A stretch of 64,000 bases of DNA, taken from Pseudomonas sp. B28(2017) (lineage in GTDB: Bacteria > Pseudomonadota > Gammaproteobacteria > Pseudomonadales > Pseudomonadaceae). The stretch is taken from the NCBI RefSeq assembly GCF_002113025.1, contig NZ_NEJH01000002.1, forward strand, positions 620,001 to 684,000. Reading direction: 5' to 3'. Every line of letters starts with the position of its first letter. Position 1 is the stretch's first letter. Of this stretch, positions 38,596 through 47,586 are shown piece after piece. The notes below the pieces were generated by a model that saw nothing but the letters and a program-made list of their open reading frames with translations, did no database searches and was not told where the DNA came from. The position numbers were made by a program, and so were the translations under genes.

Positions 38596-39971
38596 CACGC
38601 CACCTCGATCGCGGCCATCAGGCCGGTTTCCATGTGGTCGATCACGTGGCAGTGGAACATCCACACGCCAGGGTTATCCGCCACCAGCGCCACCTGGGCG
38701 CGCTCGTTCTTGCCCAGCAAGTAGGTATCGGTGAAGTACGGAATGATTTTGTGCCGGTTCGAGGCGATGACCTTGAAGCTCATGCCGTGCAGGTGGATCG
38801 GGTGCTGATACTGAGTCATGTTTTTCAATTCGAAGATGTAGCTCTTGCCCTTCTCAAGCTTGGCAATCGGGCGCTCGGCGCAGGTCTTGTCAGTGATGTC
38901 CCAGGCCTTGCCGTTGATCTGCCACAGGCTTGGCGGCTTGCCGTTGTCGACATTGACCGACACCGAGCCCACCCATTCGAAATTGAAGTTGAGTTTCTCG
39001 GCATTGGCCAGGTCCGGCTCGGCGATCGGGTTGGCGGGCAGTGCCGGCGGCCAGTCGGTCGGCGCGTCGCTATTGGCCACCGAGCGCAAGGTAGCCAGAC
39101 GAACCGGACCATTGCGCAGGGACAACTCCTCACCAGCCGGTGGCGCCTTGATCGCCAGGCAAATGCGCATGCCGGGACCGAGCCAGTATTCCTTGCCCAG
39201 CGGGCGCGGCTCGATGGGGTTGCCGTCCAGAGCGTAGATCTGCGCTTCGACGCCGGGAATGTTCAGTCGATAGGTCAGAGTGTTATCGAGGTTGAGCAGG
39301 CGTACACGGGTGATCTGCCCGGCGGGTAACTCGATCACCGCTTGCGGGATGCCATTGATGGTCGCCAGTCGCCCCGCCGTGCCACCACGGGCCGCTTCGC
39401 GAGGAATGCTGAACTCGACGAAATTGCCCTCGTCGTCGACATGCCAACTCTTGAGACTCAAGGTTTTTTCGTATTTGAATCCGGTCGGCTCGCGCTCTTC
39501 GATGATCAGCGGCCCGACCAACCCACGGCCAAGCTCTTCGCTGCTGTTCACGTGGGGGTGATACCAGTAGCTACCGGCGTCGGGCACACGGAATTTGTAA
39601 TCGAAATATTCACCCGGCAGCACCGGCAACTGCGAGACGTAGGGCACGCCGTCCATTTCCAATGGCAGGCGGATGCCGTGCCAGTGGATGGTGGTGGCGA
39701 CCGGCAAATGATTGATGAAACGCACCCGTAGCCATTCGCCCTGACGCACGCGCAACTCGGTGCCCGGTGCCGACGGGCCGAACGCCCAGGCCTCAGTCTT
39801 GTGCCCGGGCACCAGCTCGACGTCCAGCGGTGCGGCGATCAGTTCATAGTCGTGACCGGCATCTGCGTCGGCCATCTTGCCCAGCCAGTAGCGCGACGCA
39901 CCACCGGCTCCCACGCCAACGACAACAAGACCGGCCAGACCACCGAGTATTTGGCGACGGGTAAACGACAT
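38595..39971 (-). CDS. Tat-exported multicopper oxidase (CumA-like)
   Basis: A 458-residue oxidase. The N-terminus has a twin-arginine signal (SFTRRQILGGLAGLVVVG). The four copper-binding His clusters are present: HWHG (about 96), YHPH (about 138), HPIHLHG and HCHVIDHMETGL near the C-terminus. Length and sequence resemble CumA of P. putida, once linked to Mn(II) oxidation, and the oxidase found directly after guaA in P. aeruginosa. The start at MSFTRR is set by the Tat motif. Here guaA and this gene are separated by a 9.3-kb island. Confidence 0.9.
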   Translation of the reverse strand: MSFTRRQILGGLAGLVVVGVGAGGASRYWLGKMADADAGHDYELIAAPLDVELVPGHKTEAWAFGPSAPGTELRVRQGEWLRVRFINHLPVATTIHWHGIRLPLEMDGVPYVSQLPVLPGEYFDYKFRVPDAGSYWYHPHVNSSEELGRGLVGPLIIEEREPTGFKYEKTLSLKSWHVDDEGNFVEFSIPREAARGGTAGRLATINGIPQAVIELPAGQITRVRLLNLDNTLTYRLNIPGVEAQIYALDGNPIEPRPLGKEYWLGPGMRICLAIKAPPAGEELSLRNGPVRLATLRSVANSDAPTDWPPALPANPIAEPDLANAEKLNFNFEWVGSVSVNVDNGKPPSLWQINGKAWDITDKTCAERPIAKLEKGKSYIFELKNMTQYQHPIHLHGMSFKVIASNRHKIIPYFTDTYLLGKNERAQVALVADNPGVWMFHCHVIDHMETGLMAAIEVA

Positions 39972-40196
39972 GAACTCAACTACCTCACGAATCAGCAACA
40001 GGCCCACGGCCCGCAAAAGGCGAATACGATACACCTGCGGTTGAGAAACAGTAAGGGCTGCGCGGCGGATGGACGCAGGGCGGCATCGGACATACAGGCT
40101 AAATCGGGACGCGGTACAGCCCTGTCCTTACCCGAAATCGAATCGCAAATGGGCGTAACCCTGGCCGGCTGGTCGAAATCGCCGTAGCGCGTGCAA

Positions 40197-40231
40197 AAAA
40201 GCCATGCGAAATCGGGTTTCACACGGCTTTT
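40197..40231 (-). terminator. Probable original guaA terminator, displaced by the island
   Basis: On the minus strand AAAAGCCGTGTGAAA-CCCGA-TTTCGCATGGCTTTT forms a stem with two G-U pairs, ending in a T-run. It lies about 42 bp beyond the distal att repeat and just before the oxidase gene, where the guaA transcript would have ended before insertion. Confidence 0.65.
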
Positions 40232-40272
40232 GATGTTGCAGCGCTCAGGCCATCAAGGCTGGCGCGGGATCC

Positions 40273-40287
40273 TTCCCACTCAATGGT
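40273..40287. other. attR: distal copy of the guaA 3' end
   Basis: TTCCCACTCAATGGT is identical to the last 15 coding bases of guaA before its stop (49539-49553). Extended, the minus strand reads ACCATTGAGTGGGAAGGAT against ACCATTGAGTGGGAATGAT in guaA (18 of 19). It marks the chromosome-island junction next to the oxidase gene. Confidence 0.85.
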
Positions 40288-40292
40288 TTTCT

Positions 40293-41639
40293 TCATCTCA
40301 GGTCGATCACGATGATCTCGCAAAGATCGCCGGCTTTCAGGTCCTGCGTGTTGTGAAGCTCCGATTGGGCCTTCAGTTCGTCCACCAGTGGTATGCGCGG
40401 CACTTCAGTCGGTGCACCTTTCTTGCCACCATGCTTGCCCGCCATCGTTGACATCACGGTCTTGAGGCGATCGGGTGTCTGTTCCTCGTTGCGTTTGTTG
40501 AAGCGGTTCCACATCGCCTTGGGCGTTGCGTTCAGGCTGCCGTGATGTCCGACCTTGTAGAAATCGACGTCGTCGAGCAGTTCCGCCATATCCGATTGGA
40601 GCGCGTAGTTCCAGTTCTCCAGTTGCGCATCACCGGGAAACAACAGCTTCCTGGTTCCCGCTTCGAACAAAAGGATCAGGCTCGTATTGTTCATGGCGTC
40701 ATCCAGCGCCGTGACGATCCCGAGCAACTGATCAGCTTCCGCGTTGTCGACCCGTTCCGCGACCCAGCGCATCTCGCTTGGCAGGCGCGTCTTGCGAAAC
40801 ATTTCTTCTTCCGATAACTGTGGGAACAGCTTGCTGTTCGACTGCGTAGCCAGTTCGCCATCCGCACCGAGAGCCACCAGGGGATTCGCACGTAACCAGT
40901 AATCGCTCGAGGCTTTCGCATACTTTTTGATCGACTTCGACTGCTGCAATGTCGGGGGGCCCAACACGTGCACCTTGATGTTCGGCAGGACTTCATCGAG
41001 AGCGACATCACAGCCGTGAAACAGATAGACGTTGCGTGTCTCATCACCGGCCATGGTCATCAGGTTCTTTACCGCGGAGAGGTTCTTGATGTTGTCCTCG
41101 CCGAGAAAGCGCAGGCGGTCGGCGAACGGCCACTGGGCGTTGAAGCCCTTCTCGCTGTCAAGACGCCGCACCACCGATTCGGCGATGGCATGCATGCTTT
41201 CGAGCGAGGCAACACGCGTGTCAAACGCCTTCTTCGCCGCTGCCGCATCAGTCGGGCCCGCCCAGTTCTCAGGTGCTTCGGGCGCCTCGGTCCATGGCTG
41301 CAGCACGCGATCAGGCTTCAGTGCCCGGATCACATCACCAGGACCATCACCATTGTCGGACGTCGCGAACCCGCTGATGTGATCGGCATGCCGGTGGGTG
41401 GCGACCACGATGTCGAGCTTGCCGCCACATTGCTGCGCGATGTCGTCGGCCACGTGCTTCATGTCCGCCTTCGGATCGTTTTTCGGCATGCCGGTGCTGC
41501 CGAAATCGATCAGGATGTGCCTGGCGCTGCCGTCGCTGTAGTCGAAGCGCAGAAGAAAGCAGTCGCCGAATCCGACCTGGTAGGCACGAATTGTCGCCTT
41601 GACGGGTTGCGGTTCTGCGGCGTGAGCGGTAGTGACCAT
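40293..41639 (-). CDS. ComEC-like metallo-beta-lactamase-fold hydrolase (island cargo)
   Basis: A 448-residue MBL-fold protein. The zinc motif THRHADH (81-87) is complete, LLFPGDAQ supplies the later Asp and KVGHHGS the last His, the pattern of the ComEC/Rec2-type MBL domain, usually nuclease- or phosphodiesterase-like. It has no membrane segments or clear signal, so it is probably cytoplasmic. The ATG lies four bases after the metalloprotease stop, with GAGGA as SD inside that gene, so the pair is coupled. Its stop is five bases from attR. Function is unknown; a nuclease or nucleotide-hydrolase effector paired with a protease is inference. Confidence 0.75.
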   Translation of the reverse strand: MVTTAHAAEPQPVKATIRAYQVGFGDCFLLRFDYSDGSARHILIDFGSTGMPKNDPKADMKHVADDIAQQCGGKLDIVVATHRHADHISGFATSDNGDGPGDVIRALKPDRVLQPWTEAPEAPENWAGPTDAAAAKKAFDTRVASLESMHAIAESVVRRLDSEKGFNAQWPFADRLRFLGEDNIKNLSAVKNLMTMAGDETRNVYLFHGCDVALDEVLPNIKVHVLGPPTLQQSKSIKKYAKASSDYWLRANPLVALGADGELATQSNSKLFPQLSEEEMFRKTRLPSEMRWVAERVDNAEADQLLGIVTALDDAMNNTSLILLFEAGTRKLLFPGDAQLENWNYALQSDMAELLDDVDFYKVGHHGSLNATPKAMWNRFNKRNEEQTPDRLKTVMSTMAGKHGGKKGAPTEVPRIPLVDELKAQSELHNTQDLKAGDLCEIIVIDLR

Positions 41640-41643
41640 GGTG

Positions 41644-43380
41644 TCAATCCTCCATGCGCGCCAGATGCATGTTCGAGAAGCGCATGCGCGCCTCTTCGCG
41701 TGGCATGTGCAGTTGCCCTGTATCGCGCAGGTACTCGAGGCGCCGTACTTGCCGCGCGCCATCGAGCAGGCCATTGCAGATGTGGTACTTGACGCGACCG
41801 TACTGGTCGAAGACGACGACACCACCGCCGAAGAGATCGGCCCGCGTGCGGGTCGTGAAGCCCTCGGGCAAGGGTTTGATGCCGCACTCCGACATCAGCT
41901 CGGATCCGAAGAAATGCCCGATCTGGACGTACTGACAAATCGTTTCCCTGAACGGAATGCCGTCGGGATCGACACGCACGGCCGAGTCGATCGACTGCAC
42001 TTGCGTATAGCCCCGATCGGTGATGCCGAGTGACTCGCGGTTTTCCCAAAGGAAGCGAAAGCATTCATCAGGGTCACGCGTCAGCGCTTCGGCATTGCTG
42101 CGCGAATACTGCAGCTCATCCGGCGTCGAAAAACGCGACCAGCATCCGTCGGCGTCAGTTTGTCCGCAGGGCGGGGCGATGCCATAAGCCTCGAAGGAAT
42201 TCCTGATCTGCGAGCGATAACCGAACCGGCTGTCATCCGGCACCAGCTCGCGATCCGCCGTGAGCAGCCCGGCCAGGAACTGGCCAAAATCGAGATCGGT
42301 CGGTGGACAGTAGTCGATCGCACGGATCGACATCTGCAACAACTGCGCAGCGGCCTTGGCTCCTTCCTCGACAACAGACTTGAGGTTGTAGCCACCACCT
42401 TCGAATGTGCCGAGCTGGGCGATGCGTTCGGTCCATAGTTCGACGAAGGCGCGCATCATCGCTGCCACGAGGACTTCCCCTCGTCGGTGCGGCTCCAGCA
42501 TTTCGCAGGCGTTGAGAATGTCCGGATCAGGCGCGATCTTGACTGATTGGCGCAGAGCCTCGCGTCCACCATCGGCAATGGCGCCGATCTGTGCAGCAAT
42601 GCCGAGCAGGATCGACGATCGTATGGCATCGCCCGTCACCTTCTCGGCAGGGATCAGCTGCATCGGCTCGCCGAGGCCCGGCAGTTTGTCATTGAAGCCC
42701 AGACCCGCTGCGACCACTTCGGGCAGCGAGAAGATCGAGAGGATCGCAACGATGTCGGCGAAGCCTTCATGGAAGGCGGCCTGGTCGGGACCAGACGGTT
42801 CCGTGTAGCACGTGCGCAGGCCGTCCAATACCGCATGCGTCGTCTCATGTGCAATGACGTCGTGGCTGAGCGCGGTGAAGACCGGCTGCATCTTGTCGTC
42901 GAAGAAGTAGCCAAACATCAGCGCCCTGTCAGGCTCTGAATAAAAGGCGTTGGCCAGCGCAAAGGCATGTGGCGCAATGTGCAGCTGATGGCCGCCGAAC
43001 GACCAGCGGACGCGGCGACCGAGCGCGCGCTCGAACAGACCCAGCGTGCGCATCGCGATCGCATAGCAGTTCTGGGCATGGAAATTGGGATTCGCGAGCA
43101 GGCGGGCCTGGTAGGCCTTGTCGTGCAGTGTTTCGCCGTCCTGCGGCGCGAAGGGATCGAGCAAGACATTGACGTCTTGATAGCATTGGCGATTGGCGTA
43201 GGCGCGCCGCTCGGTCGCGTTGTAGTCGACCACCTTGATCCTGTAGCCAGTGGGGCCCCAAGCCAGGATCTCGGCGGGCACGTCGACCTGCGCGAACACT
43301 ATGGGTCCGTTGTCGCCCAGGCGCAGACCAGGATCCTTGGCGATGACGGTAAGTTTACGCACGGATTGCAGAACAGTCAT
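41644..43380 (-). CDS. Gluzincin-type metalloprotease, uncharacterised (island cargo)
   Basis: A 578-residue protein. HETTH (178-182) and the downstream Glu in FHEGFADIVA (Glu205) give the HExxH...E zinc site of gluzincins, preceded by a substrate-strand-like LSHDVIA. No signal peptide or propeptide is evident, unlike secreted thermolysins. The C-terminal about 300 residues show no recognised domain. It is the first gene of a two-gene operon with the MBL-fold protein. Codon use is moderately GC-rich, differing from the more AT-rich nuclease operon next to it. A protease sensor or effector in a conflict system is plausible but unproven. Confidence 0.72.
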   Translation of the reverse strand: MTVLQSVRKLTVIAKDPGLRLGDNGPIVFAQVDVPAEILAWGPTGYRIKVVDYNATERRAYANRQCYQDVNVLLDPFAPQDGETLHDKAYQARLLANPNFHAQNCYAIAMRTLGLFERALGRRVRWSFGGHQLHIAPHAFALANAFYSEPDRALMFGYFFDDKMQPVFTALSHDVIAHETTHAVLDGLRTCYTEPSGPDQAAFHEGFADIVAILSIFSLPEVVAAGLGFNDKLPGLGEPMQLIPAEKVTGDAIRSSILLGIAAQIGAIADGGREALRQSVKIAPDPDILNACEMLEPHRRGEVLVAAMMRAFVELWTERIAQLGTFEGGGYNLKSVVEEGAKAAAQLLQMSIRAIDYCPPTDLDFGQFLAGLLTADRELVPDDSRFGYRSQIRNSFEAYGIAPPCGQTDADGCWSRFSTPDELQYSRSNAEALTRDPDECFRFLWENRESLGITDRGYTQVQSIDSAVRVDPDGIPFRETICQYVQIGHFFGSELMSECGIKPLPEGFTTRTRADLFGGGVVVFDQYGRVKYHICNGLLDGARQVRRLEYLRDTGQLHMPREEARMRFSNMHLARMED

Positions 43381-43762
43381 GGAAGCGTCCTCTTGCGAAA
43401 AAGCTACTCACAGACTTTATGCGTTGTACTGCGTGCGCATCATCTGGTTTGGGTAGAGTAGATGAACTCATTCAGACCTGTGCCGAATTTGCCCCTCTAG
43501 CCGCAGGCGCTGCCGTTCACCCTAAAGAATTCAACGGCTTAGAGTTTTGGAAGCCGCAATCGATATCGTATTCACGATCATCGACAGCCCTCCTCTAAGC
43601 CATTGACTCACATAGGCAGTTCAACCACCCTCATTCCCACTCTATTATCAACAGATAGATTTTTATCAGTGAATTCAAGATATTCAAGAAATCGAAAAAT
43701 TAAAAACCATAAAAATACCATGTCCAATACGATTACCCAGCGTGCTCTACCCTAAGGTCAAT
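43381..43762. other. Non-coding, AT-rich inter-module spacer
   Basis: 382 bp without a credible gene. The part from about 43640 to 43735 is markedly AT-rich. It contains a partial att copy (43632-43643) and must hold the promoter of the metalloprotease operon (near its left-hand, 43.4-kb side on the minus strand) and the end of the nuclease operon. No classic terminator hairpin was recognised. Confidence 0.6.
43632..43643. other. Partial internal att copy
   Basis: TCATTCCCACTC equals the guaA end including its stop codon (49536-49547). It lies exactly between the metalloprotease/MBL pair and the nuclease operon, as expected from two insertions into the same site. Confidence 0.6.
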
Positions 43763-44932
43763 CTACCCCTCCGCCTGCTGAACGCTGGCACGTGCCACAA
43801 CGACCTTGAACAAATTGCCGGCCCGGTCCTCGACAAACTCGATCTGAGGCCAGGCCCGAATTACACGCAAAAGACCACTGCCTAGCCCACGGTAAGGAAG
43901 GAGCTTGGCCGCAAAAGAGGCTAGGATGGGATTGCGCATATTGGAGTTGCCTGCCTTGATGTTCTCGATAGTCAGGTTGTTAGGCAAGTGGCCCGGGCTG
44001 ATGATCTCGACGCGATCCGCAAAGACCAGCACTCTCACTGGAGCGCTGATGAAGTAGTCGCGGTGGATGAGCGCGTTGGCGACCAGCTCCTCCCAAACGA
44101 TGCGGGGAATCTCAGGCTGACCCTGAGAGTTGAATCCTTGCTCGCCCTGAGTGGCGCGGGTGTTTGCAACGATAAAGCCTAAGGTCTGCTGGAAGACATC
44201 AGCCAGCTTTCCGCTAATATCGCGGCTGTCGATGTACCGCTCGTCCTCGATCTGCGTGCCGACAAAAGCTACAGCCTTAACGATAAAAGCAGGGAGCGTG
44301 TATTGCGGAGCCCTAGCGAACAGCAGGCTACCTGCCACATTGAGCTGCCCTTGGTTCATTAGGTTCATATTGCTGAGCAACTGCGGCAGCGGCTGACTAT
44401 GTTGGGCAAGCGGCTCGCCGAATTGCTGCTCAAAGAACTCTGCGAAATAGGGCATGTCCACATCGCCAGCACTCAAGCCCATCACGGGCGTTTCATCCGC
44501 ATGCACCAAACCCGCCTGTTGAAACAACCGCTGCAGCTCCTCGCGCGAGGTTGCACGGCGCTTGTCTGAACCGCTCTTCACCCAGATCACGCCGTTGTTG
44601 TCCATATACGGCTTATTGACGCCCTCCGGAATGGAGACCACCATGACCGTGCCATTTGGGTGTGGTACGTTTTCCGTGAGCGGGTTTACGGCGGGACGCA
44701 CAACCTGAGAGGCAGCGTTCGCGATCAGTTGGTTGAGCCGGGCAACGTCATCCCCAGAAAGACCACGTACCGAACTGTCGTCGTTAACGCCAATGAAGAT
44801 TCGTCCGCCAGCAGTATTGCTGAAGGCCACGATCTCTGCAGCCAAGCCGGCTGCATTTGTCATATCCGCCTTAAACTGCTGTCGGCTGTCCTCACCCCGG
44901 CTGAGCAAGTCGATCAGCTCTGTGGTTTCCAT
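43763..44932 (-). CDS. AlbA_2 (Schlafen-like) domain ATP-binding protein
   Basis: A 389-residue protein. The N-terminal AlbA_2 domain (about 1-125) has RQQFKADMTNAAGLAAEIVA, NTAGGRIFIGVNDD and VIWVKSGSDKRRAT. The C-terminal part has an HATPase-like region (WEELVANALIHRDYF, VEIISPGHLPNNLTIENI, then RGLGSGLLRVI). This architecture is common in predicted nucleic-acid-related regulators annotated as RecG-related or ATP-binding proteins, many in defence islands. The start lies inside the last codons of the PHP-ATPase gene (19-bp overlap), so the two are coupled. It is the last gene of the operon. Confidence 0.8.
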   Translation of the reverse strand: METTELIDLLSRGEDSRQQFKADMTNAAGLAAEIVAFSNTAGGRIFIGVNDDSSVRGLSGDDVARLNQLIANAASQVVRPAVNPLTENVPHPNGTVMVVSIPEGVNKPYMDNNGVIWVKSGSDKRRATSREELQRLFQQAGLVHADETPVMGLSAGDVDMPYFAEFFEQQFGEPLAQHSQPLPQLLSNMNLMNQGQLNVAGSLLFARAPQYTLPAFIVKAVAFVGTQIEDERYIDSRDISGKLADVFQQTLGFIVANTRATQGEQGFNSQGQPEIPRIVWEELVANALIHRDYFISAPVRVLVFADRVEIISPGHLPNNLTIENIKAGNSNMRNPILASFAAKLLPYRGLGSGLLRVIRAWPQIEFVEDRAGNLFKVVVARASVQQAEG

Positions 44933-47586
44933 AGGTTGTAGACCTCTTTGCGACGGTTGAAGGCTTCCTGGCCCCCTTCCATTATGTTGATGATGGCGTC
45001 CTGCACCGGGCGGGCGTCTATACTACCGCTTTCAACGCGAACCCTTTCATCCTCGTACTGGCAGGCGTGCACCTGCTCCGCATCTCCCAGCACTGGAAAG
45101 TTGGCGTTGTGGGTAGCGAAGATGAACTGGGCGAGGGGCTTCATCTCACGTAGCAGCTTGATCACGTCATCGTAGATAGTCTGGTTGTCCAAATCGTCTT
45201 CTGGCTGGTCGATGATAATTACATCGTTCTGTCGTTGGCTGAGCACGTATAACAGCAGCGCTGAGGCCCGCTGTCCAAGTGAATGGTGTCTCAGCTCCTT
45301 GCCGCGATAGCGTATAACGAAACGGTTGGGAACCTGCCAGGTGACGAACTCGACAAGGTTCTGCATGAAGGTCTTTTCGAAAGCACCTGGGGTACTACCC
45401 GCCTTGGCCAAAGCATTCGGCAAAGCACGGAGAAGCCCCCCGAAATCGACGTAATCCTCCATCACTGCGCGTAGCGTGGTTTCGCGGATGTTGCTGCCCT
45501 TGAAGAGTTGCTGCATGAAGTTGATAGCAGCTTCCTTATCGCCCTTGAAATCAGCTTCAATCTGCAAGGCAGTATGGCCAGCGTTCACGCGATCCAGCTC
45601 CACCTTGATGGTGTTGAATTCATGCAGCCAAAGCTCGTTAAGCCTGTCGATCTCGGCAAACAGAGCATCTCGGATGCTAGTCTGCTGTGATTCCTGCTTA
45701 GCTAGCGCTTGAAGCATTTGCTCCGCTTTGGTTTTACGCTGCTGCTGGGCTAGGAAATCGTCTGGCTGGATGGCAGACATGCCGGTTTGCTTGAGTTCCT
45801 GAGCCAGATGGCGTTCGATTTGTGCGAACTCTTCCTGAAGATTTCTACTTGCACCCTCAAATTCGCCCTGTTTAGCCCTGAGACGATCCGTAATGGCGCG
45901 AGCCTCTTGCTCGATCTGCTTGAGCTGATCGACCTTAGTAATGAGATTGGAGAATTCAACAAAGTAGGCCGCGAAAAAATCCGCGTTCTGCTTGGACACA
46001 TAACTTGTCGCATTTCGCAACTCGTCCTCATGCTCAGAGATCAGGCTGCCCAACGCGAGGATGAAACTGTCTGCCCGCTCCTTCAGTCGCGTCAGTGCTG
46101 CAGCATCCTGTTGAAAGCCAAGGCGCTTTTGGAGTTTGTCGGCAACGCCGTGCTCCTCGTACTTAGTCAGACGGAAATTAGCATCGTTGAGTTGGGTCTC
46201 GAAGTCACGCTTGAGTTCGGCCGTATTACTGATCTTAAGCCAGCGCTGAGCAGCCTCGCGCACACGCTGGCGTTGGGCCTCTAGCTCTTCACGCTGCACA
46301 CGCAGTTTCTCGCCAACCAACTTTTCCACCAGATCAGTCTCGAAACCTTCGCCGGTGCTGGAAAGGTCCTTCTGGCCAAAGTAGATCGGGCGGCGCAGTA
46401 CAGTCTCCCGTATCGAAACGCCTGGCTGCAATTTGCCGCCCAAGTAGACGTTAGGTGCTTCACGGAAGATGCGAGAAACGGTGAACTCCTGCCCATACAC
46501 GTCACAGGCCGTCAGTGTCACCTTGCCACCACTGCCGAGGGTATGACGGATCAACTCATCCTTATACTTGGTGTCCTGCGCCTTTTCGCCCCTTGGAATG
46601 TCGAGGGCATAGCGTACGGCCTCTAGGATGGATGACTTTCCACTACCCCGAATGCCGATCAACGTATTAAGTTCGGAAGAAAAATGCAGCGTCTGGCCGT
46701 CAAAGATGCCGCCGTCGAAATGAATACTGCGAATGTGCGATGCCTGATGCTTGGGTGGATCTAAAGCCACCCGCGCAACGGGATCGCTCAAAGCAAATTT
46801 AACAGCCTCAAATGACAGCTCCCCCAATTTTAGGAAGCAAGCTTTACCTTGGCCGATATCCTCTATGCACTTGGCATCGCAGCCTTCGAGTTCAGCTGGG
46901 TACCAGTCCCCCAGATGCTGCTGGACTTTGCTCCGACAGGGTTTGTTTTTTTCTTGCAGCTTGTTGTAAGTGCGAACCTTTTGGAAACCAAGTGCACGGC
47001 GGCGGAAGAATTCGTTCTGACCAAGCTCGGATAGACGCCCTCCGTCCAGCTCAGCCCAAAGTCCGCTCGGCGCTTCGACATGTGCAAAGACGAGGAAAAA
47101 GTCGCGGTGATAGCTTTCCAGCTTCTTGATGGTTTCTAACAGTGAGAGAGAGGAGCGCCCGTTTTCCTGTTCATACTGCGCAGGAATTTTTCCTTCAAAA
47201 GCGACACCCAAAAATGGATTGATATGATCATGCCCATCAGCCAACCAGTCTTCGGAAAATACGACCAACGTATGAATTCCATTAGCCCCATCATTGACCG
47301 ACAACTCAACGCCAGGAAGAAGTGAAATTCCCTTCTTCAAGGCCGTCTTGCGTAGCGCCTTAAACTCTTCAAAGTCGAACTTGTTATGGTTGGTGATAAC
47401 ACCAAGCCGGATACCTGCTTTCTCCAACGCATCTACATAACTGCTGTTGTAGAAGTTCTCATCGCCCGTGAACTTAAATTCGCGGTCTGCTCGAGTATGC
47501 AGATGAAAGTCCGCGCGAACCCACTCAGCACCTTCTGTAAAGACAACGGTTCGATTCCCAAATCGCGTGAGTGGTAGACTATCCAT
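44914..47586 (-). CDS. PHP phosphoesterase fused to ABC/SMC-type ATPase (TrlF-like)
   Basis: A protein of 890 residues. The PHP domain (about 25-280) has ADFHLHTRAD, GVITNHN, LLPGVELSV and FAHVEAP. The ATPase half has Walker A GIRGSGKSS (about 311-319), a long coiled coil (about 420-680), the signature SLGQRASALL and Walker B VIIIDQPEDDLDN, then the H-loop FIFATHNANF. The fold suggests an SMC-like clamp carrying a phosphoesterase, probably a nuclease acting on DNA or RNA. AGGAGG lies in the end of the preceding small gene, six bases before the ATG used here; an ATG three bases upstream overlaps that gene's stop. Related proteins are annotated as TrlF-family ATPases. Confidence 0.85.
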   Translation of the reverse strand: MDSLPLTRFGNRTVVFTEGAEWVRADFHLHTRADREFKFTGDENFYNSSYVDALEKAGIRLGVITNHNKFDFEEFKALRKTALKKGISLLPGVELSVNDGANGIHTLVVFSEDWLADGHDHINPFLGVAFEGKIPAQYEQENGRSSLSLLETIKKLESYHRDFFLVFAHVEAPSGLWAELDGGRLSELGQNEFFRRRALGFQKVRTYNKLQEKNKPCRSKVQQHLGDWYPAELEGCDAKCIEDIGQGKACFLKLGELSFEAVKFALSDPVARVALDPPKHQASHIRSIHFDGGIFDGQTLHFSSELNTLIGIRGSGKSSILEAVRYALDIPRGEKAQDTKYKDELIRHTLGSGGKVTLTACDVYGQEFTVSRIFREAPNVYLGGKLQPGVSIRETVLRRPIYFGQKDLSSTGEGFETDLVEKLVGEKLRVQREELEAQRQRVREAAQRWLKISNTAELKRDFETQLNDANFRLTKYEEHGVADKLQKRLGFQQDAAALTRLKERADSFILALGSLISEHEDELRNATSYVSKQNADFFAAYFVEFSNLITKVDQLKQIEQEARAITDRLRAKQGEFEGASRNLQEEFAQIERHLAQELKQTGMSAIQPDDFLAQQQRKTKAEQMLQALAKQESQQTSIRDALFAEIDRLNELWLHEFNTIKVELDRVNAGHTALQIEADFKGDKEAAINFMQQLFKGSNIRETTLRAVMEDYVDFGGLLRALPNALAKAGSTPGAFEKTFMQNLVEFVTWQVPNRFVIRYRGKELRHHSLGQRASALLLYVLSQRQNDVIIIDQPEDDLDNQTIYDDVIKLLREMKPLAQFIFATHNANFPVLGDAEQVHACQYEDERVRVESGSIDARPVQDAIINIMEGGQEAFNRRKEVYNLWKPQS

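Noticed and set aside
40014..40187. Possible small ORF between the oxidase and attR
   Set aside because: The frame is mainly antisense to the oxidase leader and has no SD or family resemblance.
43640..43735. AT-rich stretch considered as a replication origin or ncRNA
   Set aside because: No iterons, DnaA boxes or stable hairpins were recognised; it fits a promoter or junction region.
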